Source: Mesostigma viride (lineage: Eukaryota > Streptophyta > Mesostigmatophyceae > Mesostigmatales > Mesostigmataceae). From it: DNA of 64,000 nt. The DNA lies in NCBI GenBank assembly GCA_009746045.1, contig RPFO01001316.1, positions 1 through 64,000 of the forward strand. Direction: 5' to 3'. A model generated the notes under the pieces. The model saw nothing but the letters and a program-made list of their open reading frames with translations. It did not search any database and had not been told where the DNA came from. Position 1 is the first letter of the stretch; each line of letters begins with the position of its first letter. The position numbers and the translations under genes are program-made. Shown in pieces: positions 31,900-41,899 of this stretch.

Positions 31900-34800
31900 A
31901 TTGCTCAACTCACACAGAGGAGCTCATCAGCTTATAAAGAAGCTTATATTGCTCAGCAGACTTGTGAGGCAACTTGGTCCGAGGCATCAGCAGGATTCTC
32001 AGAACCTGGAAGATGTTGAATATCCACCAGACCTGCCAACTCCTTCAACAGGAGATAATCCAGATCTCTGCTTCTGGCCAACTGCTTGTGGACAAACTGG
32101 ACCATGCCCATGTTATCTGAAAGGATCAAGGTCTCCAGCTGAAGAGTATGAGGAGTCACTGAAGCCATAGCTGAGTAGCAACAGCTCCTTGATGTACAAT
32201 TAACTGGACTGAATCCCTTCACAAATGGCTCTGCACTCAGAGACATCTGAACTCACAGCAACCCTTCTTTGAAGACGACTGTACCAGGCCACAAGACTAG
32301 GCCTATGTTGCTGAAGCACAAACAAGCCAGCTGACCTGCCTCTGACCTTAGTTAGAAACTTGCCTGCTATCCATGGAGCTATCAACATAGATATCCAAGG
32401 AAAATGGCAAAGACAAATCAATCCCAGCTAAAGTAATACCAGGAGACTTGTTAACATGTGCAATAATCTGGGAAGGCTCCTCCAGGATTAGCACATCATC
32501 AGGGGATCTACTATGGACCATCATGTCAGGCCCACAAATGCTGCCATATATACCAGGCCAACTTGCCTTTCAGCTCAGGTGCAATGGATGACGTCATGAC
32601 CTCTGGAACAGATTGAAGAATGGTACTCTTGTAGTCATTGCCCGCCTGCAGCTTAATCAGCCACTGACTCCCCTCCTGAACCAATGTACTGTAGCCTGCA
32701 TTCCACAGAACGTGACAGCCTCTCCAGGCTTCTGCCACAATTCTTTTCCCAAAGGAAATGCATCATTAATGATGGGCACAAACTGACTCAACCACTTAGT
32801 GGGAGCAATCAAGTGCAAGTCATCACAATGCAGGCTAGCATATACAGGTAAATCATGCCACCTACCCAGCAATAAACATGGGTCCACAGATGACACCTTC
32901 AACCCACAGTGCTTAGTCAAGAAGTCTTCCAAGGTGAGCCTCCAAATGATGGGACTGGACCTGAGACCTTCTAGACCCTTCAGAATCAGCAGGTAGCTAG
33001 ACTGGAGCTCTGCCTGCCAGGCTACAGGAACTGGCACATGAAATGGAGTTTCACAATGCCACACCTGCTGAGCCACACTGGGATCACCCTTCAGAAATGC
33101 TCTCTTGAAATCTAGCAGAACTGAAGACATATCAGCACCCTGGTTTAGCATACCGACATACAGGCACAGTAAAATCAGTGAACATGCATACGCAATACGC
33201 AATCGTACGGGGCCCATGGGTATTGGGTATAATACGCTCGTACGGGGTATTATACGCAAATCGCACGGTGACTCTTGAAAATGCTGTTTTTTTAGTGGTT
33301 CAGGGGGTTCCTCAACATTCTGACCAATCAGGCATGTTTTCTTTGTGTTCTTGCAATGCACCACATGCCTACATGTGACACATCATCTCATGACATTGGC
33401 ATTACCGTTGCTGCTTACAAGTACAAGCATTGTCCTGTTTAATTGTTAAGTCTGTTAAAAGCACACCATAACAAAGTTGTATGCACAATCAGTGCACACC
33501 TGAAAAGGATAATAACACAAGTAGATATGCATGCGCAATGACACTTGCAGAGGTATAGAGATTGCTGCCACCATTACTGTAGGTTGAACTTAAAACCACG
33601 TCATCTCTGGCAGCATGGAATTGCTATATACTAAGACTGAAATACAGCACACGGTCAGTTGGCCAACTTGCCAAAAGTAATAAGACATTATGCCAGACAC
33701 GGACATCTTGACTACTCGCGGTAGGCCACCATGCAATATTGATCTACATGAAGCAAGAATCCATGCGGGCTGCCAACAATGTGGCTAGCGTGCAGGATAC
33801 CATGCATGCCAGCAACCTGACCCAGCTTCCCTAAACCATTAACACACATGGTACGGTGGCTGGCTAGCAGCAGCCGGCATGGCTAAATAAGGCATTTATG
33901 TGCATCGCGAGTCACACCAAACACCCCGCAGCCTGCGACGCAATGCCTCCGGCGGCCTCTTGCACTCGCTCACTCTTGCCTCCTTCGCATACGTGGCGCC
34001 CATGATATGGCGGGTGCTAGCCTTGCTCGGGTGGTAGCCTTGCTCGGGTGGTAGAACCCGAGAATTTTGCATCCAAAAGTGTGCACGTCACTGAGCTTTT
34101 AGTTACCTGTCGGCTGCCCTTTCTTGTTGGGAGTCTGTACTTTCACGATGTGTGTCCAGACAGTCTCGAATACGGCCTGCATCTCGTCGGCCCCATCATC
34201 ATCGTGTTCCATAGACCCGCACCATCACCGTCGCTAGCCATGGTGCCTGGATGTCAATTGTGCTACGATTAAATGTTAGGTGCCAGATGCGCGCCCTTGT
34301 TGGCAGACAACATAACTTCGGCACCTAATTTCCTCGTCCTTCGTCTCCTAGACCCTAGTCCGACACGCAGCAATCTGCAGCAATGTGCGCAAAGTACAGT
34401 CGTACGCGGCCAGCTTGGCACCTGCACGCCCGTTTATTTGTCGCGGAGTTACAGGTCGCCCCAGTCTAGTTCCGGCTCCACGTGCCGTCCAAAATGATGC
34501 CAGAAGCTACTTCGAACACGGTTCATACGCAAAAAAATACGCAAAAAAATACGCAAAAAATACGCAATACGCAAACAATGCGCAAAAAATACGCCGTGCG
34601 TATTTTTTTGCCCATTTTAATACGCAAATCTTGCGTATGACGTATCATACGCATCGTACGGCGTATTATACGCCGTATGCCTGTACACTGAGTAAAATAC
34701 GCCATGTATCATGTAGCATCCCAGGTGTATACAACTCCTCGCCCAGAAGATCCCCAGTACCACGGTATTCATGGTCGCACATGGGGAATAGACACCCCGG

Positions 34801-34985
34801 CCTCCACTGTCTTCCGCTTGATGACAAATCTGAGCTTCAACCGTGTACTGTATGGGGGAACTTCATTCACAGGCTGACAGCAGTCAAACTGCAACCACTC
34901 CTCTAGGGCCTTGGCAAATGCTAGCCTTCAGGCCTCAAACATCAGAGGAGATTTCATTTCCTGAACAAGCTGATCATAGCTAAGA
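31900..34985 (-). pseudogene. pol: copia-2: RT-RNase H, split by a hAT-like insertion
   Basis: Read from high to low coordinates: the RT N terminus (34985-34699) has LRFVIKRK and GEELYTPGMLHDTWRILL; the hAT-like element (33176-34690) interrupts it; RT resumes at 33167 with LLCLYVGMLNQGADMSSVLL, DFKRAFLKGDPSVAQQVWH, VSSVDPCLLL and catalytic ASLHCDDLHL; RNase H has AGLFVLQQHRPSLVAWYSRL, SSDVSECRAICEG and NPADA. Ends match the 8-bp target duplication, so the coding sequence was continuous before insertion. Several frameshifts (about 32660, 32240 and 31960) make it non-functional. The frame finally ends near 31908 after EQYKLLYKLMSSSV. Confidence 0.82.
33176..34690. mobile_element. hAT-like non-autonomous DNA transposon
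   Basis: The 8-bp target duplication AGTAAAAT lies at 33168-33175 and 34691-34698. Terminal inverted repeats start CAGTGAACATGCATACG on the left and CAGTGTACAGGCATACG (reverse complement of the right end). Both ends are crowded with TACGCA/TGCGTA motifs (for example 33187-33270 and 34530-34690), typical of subterminal transposase-binding sites. The 1,515-bp interior has no transposase. Removing it restores the copia-2 RT frame. Confidence 0.93.
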
Positions 34986-36515
34986 GGACTGATGAGCAGC
35001 CAGTGATCTCTTAGTAATACCAATACTGCTAGGATGGAGAGCAGCTGGCATCACAAGACTGGAAGCCACAGGAATCTGATCCTCAGGCCACTGCACATTC
35101 CTGATCGCTTTCACAGAGAAAAAATTAAAATTCAGGGCCCTGAAGTTAGTCAGTGGAATGCTACCCCAACCCTTACGAATAAGGCTATGAGATGCAACCA
35201 CAACTCCAGGGGTGCAAAGAAAATTCTGACCCAAAATGATAGGGCAATCATAGTCTTCCAGCACTAGGAAGGAAACATCTACACCCATAACTGGCAAGAT
35301 GATTTCTCCTACCACTTTCAAATGAACCCTGCCACTAAAGTCAGACACCCAGGAACAGCTAGACTTGCCAATCTGCCGCTGCCCTGTATGCTGAGACCCC
35401 ATGATGGAGACCTCTGCATTGGTATCTACTTCTAGTGCAGTGCACTTGCCGGACTCCCCCAACTGGCTGAGCTTGGACACCCGAGGCTTTTGCTTGGCTT
35501 TTTGCATAGCCAGCACCACATCCTTCAGGCCCACACCTCTATGCTTAGTGAGGCTAGAGGGGACCACATCTGCCTGTTCTAAATCTGGAAAGTTAACCGG
35601 TCCAGGGGTCTGGCCAGGACTTACCTGGGGATTACTTCCAGCCGGAACGTGATGATCAGGGATGACGTCATGACCAACTGGCAAGGTTGTCACATCAGGA
35701 GTTACTGCCTCTGCTTCAGCACCCCTTAGACGTACATATGACCACGACAGACGGTGCACATTCTGGGGAGGATCCTCCATCTTCACCCAGCACTTGTGCC
35801 CAGCTAGTTCCACCCTGGTCACTACTCCAGGGTGCCAGCTACCACGCTTGCCTGCAAGCTTGGGCTCTTTCCACACAATTACCCTCTGGCCAACAACAGG
35901 TTTCAGAACACTCCAGCCCTTGTCTTTCTGCCTCAACTTGGCAAACTTGAACATAAGGCTATCTTTCCAGGCTTGCTCAACCTCAGTAGGGAGCTCCCGA
36001 AGATGCAATGATAATGGAGTCACAGGGACCTCTCCAACATACATGGATGCCCTGACATTCAATCTGTCCTCAACTGACCTTAACCAGGCCGTCTTGATAA
36101 TAGCTGGAACCAATCTTGGAATCTTCTTCTCCGTCAGCAGAATAGTCTTGAGTTCTCTGATTGTCCTCTCCACCACGCCTTGACTGCCATGGGACTCCCT
36201 GTGTACAACAAATAACTCAGGGAGGTCTTCATGCCCCATGCAGCACTCAAATTCTAAATCACACTGCAGCTGGATCACTGGTTTCATTCTGGATCTGATA
36301 GCCTGGAGCCCAGCCACCAAACATGGCTTAGACTTGTCTTGCAACAGCTCCAGCACCTTGTACTTGGTGTATCTGTCAACACCAACCAACAAAATCAGTT
36401 TCCTGATTTCTTGGATATCACATAATTTGCACATAACCAGGCTGCAACACAGGTTGTCTGACATGAGACTTCTTAGGCTTGGGAGCAGCCAGCCTACAGG
36501 AACAAGCCTCAGCAA
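34980..36515 (-). CDS. pol: copia-2: integrase followed by aspartic-protease-like domain
   Basis: A 511-residue open frame. The N-terminal part is a retroviral-type integrase core (rve): LLVGVDRYTKYKVLELL, FECCMGHEDLPELFVVHRES and GVVERTIRELKTILL. An SH3-like or chromo-like tail follows (VGQRVIVWKEPKLAGKRGSW, GVVTRVELAGHKCWVKMEDP). About residues 335-445 look like a retropepsin: TALEVDTNAEVSIMGS (active-site D-T-x-A with Asn for Gly), a middle strand region, and FLVLEDYDCPIILGQNFL, the ILG motif of these enzymes. A linker with LVMPAALHPSSIGITKRS leads to RT. In copia elements protease normally lies before integrase; no D-T-G motif is seen between gag and integrase here. The integrase first Asp should be checked by alignment. 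Confidence 0.8.
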   Translation of the reverse strand: MLRLVPVGWLLPSLRSLMSDNLCCSLVMCKLCDIQEIRKLILLVGVDRYTKYKVLELLQDKSKPCLVAGLQAIRSRMKPVIQLQCDLEFECCMGHEDLPELFVVHRESHGSQGVVERTIRELKTILLTEKKIPRLVPAIIKTAWLRSVEDRLNVRASMYVGEVPVTPLSLHLRELPTEVEQAWKDSLMFKFAKLRQKDKGWSVLKPVVGQRVIVWKEPKLAGKRGSWHPGVVTRVELAGHKCWVKMEDPPQNVHRLSWSYVRLRGAEAEAVTPDVTTLPVGHDVIPDHHVPAGSNPQVSPGQTPGPVNFPDLEQADVVPSSLTKHRGVGLKDVVLAMQKAKQKPRVSKLSQLGESGKCTALEVDTNAEVSIMGSQHTGQRQIGKSSCSWVSDFSGRVHLKVVGEIILPVMGVDVSFLVLEDYDCPIILGQNFLCTPGVVVASHSLIRKGWGSIPLTNFRALNFNFFSVKAIRNVQWPEDQIPVASSLVMPAALHPSSIGITKRSLAAHQSS

Positions 36516-37038
36516 CCTGTTTTACTGCATTAAACAAAGATGTCCCTCCCAGCCTCCTTGCAAACTGGAGTGCCTGGGCAGCATGACCAAACATGTGATG
36601 CAATCTCAATGCAATGTCGGACACAAGAGACATTTTATTAAATACAGGTGAGGTGCTTGGAACAGCACCCTCACTTACAACCATGCTCCCCATTGCATCA
36701 TTCAGGCCATCAGCCTCATCCTCCTCCTCTAAAGGAGCCTCCTGCCCTAAGGCAGGACTTCCACCCTCCAACATTGAAGGAGTACGCAAACTACCTCCAA
36801 GAGCCATGTGGGAACGTTGTTGCCTTGTGGTAACTGCTTTCACCACGGTGACGTGGGAAGACCCAGTCACTACCCCATTGTTTTCTTCCTCCATGGATGC
36901 ACCCTCAACCTGTGCAGGGAGACTCTCAACCTCAAGTGGGAGACTCTCAACCCGTGCAGGGAGCCAATCAACTTCTTCAGTGCCATCCAGAGTCATGGAA
37001 GGGTCACTCTTAGCCCCCTCCCTGGCGGACCCTAGCAA
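36418..37038 (-). pseudogene. copia-2: linker and pre-integrase zinc-binding domain
   Basis: Frame of 206 residues. Acidic, repeat-like text (VESLPLEVESLPAQVEG, EEEDEADGLND) precedes LRLHHMFGHAAQALQFARRL and VAEACSCRL, the H-H-C-C pattern of the GAG_pre-integrase zinc domain. It is frameshifted relative to the integrase core at about 36420. No protease motif is seen in this region, which is where copia protease would normally be. Confidence 0.7.
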
Positions 37039-37059
37039 GCCCAGGGAAGGCTGAGCCTG

Positions 37060-38140
37060 TCAGGTTGGGTTGTTATGCCCACCTTGGCCCCTTTGCCTAC
37101 GCCAGCGAGGGCAGTCCTTACGGATGTGGCCCTGCTGTTGGCAGAAATAACATGTGATACGAGGTGTCCCCACCCCAGGTGATCCCCGCTGGGACCCCAC
37201 CCTGTTAAAATCAAATCTGGGACGCTGAGCCGCTGGCTGCTCCTGGGAAGGACCTCCACGACGCTTGAAGTCACTGAAGCCATTGGCCTGGAAGCCCCCA
37301 CGCTTGGAAGCCCCTGACCTTGGCGGGCCATAACCGTTGGAGGGCTGCCCCCCGGCCCATTGGTTGCCCTTGACCTTGGGAACGCTACCCCCTGCATGCT
37401 GTGGCTGCCACCTCCACCTTGTCCTTCTCCTTCTGCTTCTCCCTGGCCTTGTCTGCCTCCTTCTTGCCTCCCACATACTTGCCCCTGAAATAATCCTTGA
37501 CCTTGGCCACCATAGCAGCCCAGGTGGTGCATGTACGCATGTGCACCTGCAGGTTATCCAAGGTGACCTCATCCAATCCCAGGCTACCTAGGAAATCATC
37601 CATGGCAATCTCATCTGACACCCGCCACATACCCCTTGCCAGCACAATTGTGCCTCAGCTCCTGAAAATCCTCAAATGCCTGCAGAATCAGGCCCTCAGC
37701 CTTGAAATCAATGTACTCCTTCTTCCAAAAGGACCCATCACTAGCCCTCTTATCATCTAGGAACACCTCAAATGCAGCTATACAATCATTCCAGGTATCT
37801 CCGTCCTCAAACTTGTCATTTACATACTTCTGCACCCTCTTGGGACACTTGGTACTGAGACATACACAGCACCTGCAGAGGATTATTACCATTATACAAG
37901 CACTTTATATCCCTTAAGGTGCCTAATAGTGATATCCTTACAGTATCCTTAACAGTCCAGTGCTCCTTGAGACTGGGCAGCTGATTAAGAATAGCAAAGC
38001 CGGCCTCTTGGGCCTTGGTTCTGCGTGGCAGCTCTGCTGGTTCTGCTGCTTGAGGACGATTAAAATTCTGACCCCGCAACACCCGTTCGTCGCGTATCTC
38101 GCCGTCTTCAAAGCCCTCCATTGTTTCTGCGACTGCCGAT
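37060..38140 (-). pseudogene. gag: copia-2: gag, frameshifted
   Basis: Overlapping minus-strand frames 38181-37816, 37892-37611, 37645-37385 and 37572-37060 form one gag broken by frameshifts. ATG at about 38122 starts MEGFEDGEIRDERVL. The middle reads LNQLPSLKEHWTVKDTVRIS and YVNDKFEDGDTWNDCIAAFE, similar to copia capsid helices. A Lys/Glu-rich stretch follows, then the zinc knuckle CYFCQQQGHIRKDC (CX2CX4HX4C) and a basic tail. Intact Gag would form the particle and bind RNA. Confidence 0.75.
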
Positions 38141-38271
38141 GAAAACTGCCAATGCCGATGCCGATGCCGAAGAAAGAACACAACTGGGGAATTAATAAAT
38201 TAATTCCTTAAGCTCTGGAACCAAGAAAAGAATTTTCCTGAATTAATTAACTGTTAAATATAACAGAAAAT

Positions 38272-38868
38272 TTAATCCAGCCGCATATCGACGCGCGGAT
38301 GCTGCAGCACGTTATCCAAAATCTGCTGCACAATACCCGGATATAAATCAGGAAGCCCGTCGTTATTTTCGCCTGGCTCCTCAGCGTTTGATTGCCGCTG
38401 GATAGAAGCAGCAACGTTTATAATACCGTCGACAGAAGACGGCCACCCGACGTTGCGAATTGGAACAGCGACAGCCGGAAGAGTCGCCAAAATTCCAGAC
38501 CACGCTGTCGCCAACGCCAGAACACCCAGACCGTGGGTGCGAAGCGCCGAAATCACTTGAGCTTGCTCCTCTGGTCCCGACGCTGCAAGCCTTCGGAAAA
38601 CATGGGAATTTTCCGACAGGATTTCCAAATCCTGAGTAAGGTCGTCGACAAACTGATGCAGATCGTTAGAAACCGGCGGCCTGCTGACGAGCGCTTGAGA
38701 CAGCGAAGGTTGAACAGTACGCGAATGCAGCTCAGCAGTAGATGCCGTACGTTGAACGTTGAAATTGAAGCCTGACGACGACGGAGCCGACGCACGCTCG
38801 GGAGATGGCTCACGATATTCACGCGTGTTTCCCATATAATGGAACAACACCGTAAAATTTGACGACAC
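38272..38868 (-). CDS. ORF upstream of copia-2 gag, unknown product
   Basis: The open frame continues to 38868, with the first ATG near 38835 (MGNTREYREPSPERASAPSS) and stop TAA at 38272, about 188 residues. It is Ser/Pro-rich at the N terminus, then helical (HQFVDDLTQDLEILSENS) with a hydrophobic stretch (GLGVLALATAWSGILATLPA) that could be a membrane or buried helix. It lies between the copia-2 LTR-like region and gag, on the same strand, and ends about 130 bp before the gag start. I do not recognise it. It could be an extra element ORF or a first gag exon, since the short AT-rich gap to gag might be an intron. Confidence 0.45.
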   Translation of the reverse strand: MSSNFTVLFHYMGNTREYREPSPERASAPSSSGFNFNVQRTASTAELHSRTVQPSLSQALVSRPPVSNDLHQFVDDLTQDLEILSENSHVFRRLAASGPEEQAQVISALRTHGLGVLALATAWSGILATLPAVAVPIRNVGWPSSVDGIINVAASIQRQSNAEEPGENNDGLPDLYPGIVQQILDNVLQHPRVDMRLD

Positions 38869-38869
38869 C

Positions 38870-39468
38870 AGAAATCGGTGCCGTAATCAGTAGATTCCGA
38901 ACTCGATTGTAATTCGAGTTAGAGAAACTGTGGCTGAACTGTGGTTCAGCCTGCACTACAGAGGAAGTAGTTATATTAATCAATAGGTTTACGTTGCTGG
39001 TTATGGATACCAGCACAGAATGCACGAGACACGTGAGAACCGTCGCCGAAGGTGCGAGGATACAGGTGCAGGGAAAGTGGTGCTACCAAGTGGCAGCGCC
39101 CTGCTCGTTATATACTAATTGTGACGCAGTCACATCCAGATGACTGATAGGACAGATCATCTCAGAATATTGCAGTCCTTCACTCTGGACCAGCAGATCT
39201 CGACTCGTTATCCATAAATAGTCACATCAATGTCCTGTCGCACAAGTCCTGTCACTATTTGTTACGTCTAATCAATAGCATTGAATAGACCGCAGTGTCG
39301 GAGACTAAATGTCCTATCGTACACTGTGACAAGACGCCGTATGCCAAGCGTCACTTGAAGAACCACCGTGGAATCCCGAATCCAAGTAGAATGTAGTAGA
39401 ACAGTATCTTGCTCATATCTCGAGCAATACTCATCAGACTGAACCCGTTTCTGGATTGTAGTAACCGG
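38870..39468 (-). repeat. copia-2 5' UTR/LTR-like region
   Basis: The reverse complement contains GACAGGACTTGT and related words that also fill the LTR-like region of the copia fragment at 55.14-55.56 kb. This supports LTR identity in minus orientation at about 39050-39400. Exact TG...CA ends and the primer-binding site cannot be fixed. Confidence 0.55.
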
Positions 39469-39936
39469 AATCGGATTTCTCTGAAAATAGTTTATTAAAC
39501 AGCATGCGGGAAAGAAAGGGCCGCCACAACCTTGTGGCTGTACATGCAGAAAGGCTTGTTAGACGAATGGGGACGGCTTGTTGTTTACCGGGGAATCCTA
39601 CTGGCAATTAGCTTTGCCTTTTGTAAGTCAGGCGCCGTTTGTTTGAACGGCCGGCCATGTGTTGAATGCTGACGGAACTTGCGTCAAAAAGCTGTAATAA
39701 AATCTGATGTAACCAGCACTCACCAATTGATTGGTGTGCACTGCTTGGTTGGGTAGTGTGTTCAGGGTTGCATTCGAAGAGTACACATGGCCTGACAGCT
39801 CAGACGTGTGACAAATGAGCTGGCTGGCTGAATTATTAAATTGTCAGCGTTAGGATATTTCTGGTTTTGCCGTTTTCCATTTTGACGGTAGGCTTGATAA
39901 GCATGGTCGGCGGGTTGTGACCCGTAATTGTTTCTT
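39469..39936 (+). repeat. Repeat Y, copy 1
   Basis: 468 bp starting AATCGGATTTCTCTG and ending CGTAATTGTTTCTT, nearly identical to 46066-46525 in the same orientation, with a few indels. No ORF. It is probably a short non-autonomous element; a target duplication is not evident. Confidence 0.88.
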
Positions 39937-40181
39937 TGAATGTGCTCACTGAAGCAGTATGAGCGGCCTCGCTGCTATGGCGGCGGGGCTAAAGAAAATT
40001 AGGCAAAGACCCCGTCCTTGCCTGCTATAAAGTCGCGGGCTTTGCGACTTCACGGCAGGTAGGGGCGGTTTGAACGGAAAGGAAATTTCGCGTTACCAAT
40101 GTGCCAAGTGGTTCTGGTTGGCACCTTGCTGGGCAGCGTCTCGGTGGTCATAGAAAGTGGGCTGGGCGCCCCGCCCCGGCT
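39937..40181. other. Spacer between repeat Y and the CACTA element
   Basis: 245 bp with an inverted repeat around 40025-40060 (AAGTCGCGGGCTTTGCGACTT). No gene. Confidence 0.4.
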
Positions 40182-40194
40182 CACTAGGAAGTCG

Positions 40195-40600
40195 GGTTCT
40201 GAGATTTTTCTCAGGAATCCTGAGATTTCCTGAGATGAACTCAGGATTTCCTGAGATTTTCTCAGGATTTCCTGAGATATCCTGATTTTTTTCTCAAGAT
40301 GTCCTGAGAAATCCTGAGAAAAACTGAGATTTTCTCAGGAATCCTGATATTATATCAGGACTTCCTCCTGAGAATCCTGAGAAGTGCCTGAGATGCGTCT
40401 CGCGAAACACTGAGAAACACTGAGAATCCTGAGAAAATCCTGAGATCCTGAGAAAAATGTCGAAACAACACAAAAAATCTCAAGATCTTGAGATTTTCCC
40501 GCTGAATCAGAAAAAAATCAGGAAAATCAGGACACTTAGCATGGCACAAAAAATCAGGAAAATCAGGACACTTACATGGCACAAAAAATCAGGAAAATCA
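40195..40600. repeat. Left subterminal CTCAGGA/TCCTGAG array
   Basis: About 30 copies of TCCTGAG or CTCAGGA in both orientations, many paired as TTTCTCAGGATTTCCTGAGA-type dyads. They are spaced 8-20 bp apart, with AAATCAGGAAAATCAGGACA repeats at the inner edge (40507-40605). Confidence 0.92.
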
Positions 40601-40780
40601 GGACACTGAGCATGACACTTGAGAACTCTCAAGTGCATGAAGACAGGACACTTATGCATTATATGTGGATGCAGAAATGATGCAGTTGACACACATGTTC
40701 ATTGGAAATAAATAAATATAAGTGTGACAAGCACACAAAAAGTTACATCAATCCATCATTACATTATATTAGGAATATAA

Positions 40781-41839
40781 TCAATCCCACTCCTCATCAG
40801 TGTATGCAGCACTGTCAGAGTCCGCATAATTTACTACCACACGTTGCCTCTCACTTCTCCTTTGTGTGGGAATGCATGCCTCACCGTCGCTGCTCAGCGA
40901 CAAATCACTAGCAATGTCATCAGGGCTTGATGCGCTGCCACTAGCCGCTGCCATGGACTTGTCAGCAATGCTCTTGCCACGCGAGCGGTTTGGTGCAGCG
41001 GCTGAGTGTGTTTCTACCAATGTGTCCGCAGTGCGCTTGCCACGCGAGCGGCTTGGTGCAGTGGTTGCTTGTGGCTCTACCAATGTGCCAACAGTGCGCT
41101 TGCCACGTGAGCGACTTGGTGCAGTGGTTGCTTGTGGCTCTACCAATGTGCCAACAGTGCGCTTGCCACGTGAGCGATTAGGTGCAGTGGTTGCTTGTGG
41201 CTCCGCAGCCATGCGTGCAGTGGTTGCTTGTGGATCTATGGGTGCAGTGCGATTACCTTGTGAACGACCTCGTGTTGTCATGTCTCTTCGCTTAACACAC
41301 AGTGTCACCTTGCGCTGCAGGTTCATATCAGCATACACGTCTGTGGTTCTCAGCTGAGCACCTGCAGCACGGGATAATACATGCTGGGCTGCACTACACG
41401 TTTCCTTTACCATTTGCCACGGCAATTTACAGTGCACGATGGCTATCTCAGGTGCATACTCTGGATCAACTACAAAACCAACTGAACATACACTCCCGGG
41501 AAGGACTAAAGCATCCTGCTTGGGCGCTCGCTCCCCTAAAGGTATAAGCGTCAATCCCTCTAAAGGGAGCTCTTTCACAGAACCGGCATCAAACAGAGCG
41601 ACCTTTAAAAGAACTTGCCTACTCCATCCTTCCGTCGGGGCACGGAGGAAACTATGCAGAATGTGTGTGATGCGGCCGTACCTAACCCCCTCTTTACCAT
41701 AAACCATTACTCCTGAGTTGCGATGGCGAACAGTTTGTCGAAGGTCGGCGACTGCAGTTCGGTAATTGCTGCCATTGATGTGGATTGAGTCATGCTCGTC
41801 ACAAGCAGGCTCCATGCCACACACCGCCGCCGTAATCAT
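40781..41839 (-). CDS. CACTA element minus-strand protein with 21-residue repeats
   Basis: 352 residues from ATG 41839 to the stop at 40781. The N-terminal half is a globular region (SIHINGSNYRTAVADLRQTV, VRYGRITHILHSFLRAP, LFDAGSVKELPLEGLTLIPL) that could be a small beta-barrel, as in the C-terminal parts of CACTA transposases (weak resemblance from memory). Residues about 200-290 are five imperfect copies of VEPQATTAPSRSRGKRTVGT-type units, basic and probably nucleic-acid binding. The C terminus is acidic (SSPDDIASDLSLSSDGEA, SDSAAYTDEEWD). It lies within the inverted repeats, pointing to the left end, so it is an element gene. An upstream exon is possible. Confidence 0.6.
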   Translation of the reverse strand: MITAAVCGMEPACDEHDSIHINGSNYRTAVADLRQTVRHRNSGVMVYGKEGVRYGRITHILHSFLRAPTEGWSRQVLLKVALFDAGSVKELPLEGLTLIPLGERAPKQDALVLPGSVCSVGFVVDPEYAPEIAIVHCKLPWQMVKETCSAAQHVLSRAAGAQLRTTDVYADMNLQRKVTLCVKRRDMTTRGRSQGNRTAPIDPQATTARMAAEPQATTAPNRSRGKRTVGTLVEPQATTAPSRSRGKRTVGTLVEPQATTAPSRSRGKRTADTLVETHSAAAPNRSRGKSIADKSMAAASGSASSPDDIASDLSLSSDGEACIPTQRRSERQRVVVNYADSDSAAYTDEEWD

Positions 41840-41899
41840 CGTGGGGAGGCGTGGCTCCTGGTTTTGCGTGATCCATTGCTTTCTATCTGAGCAAGTGAC

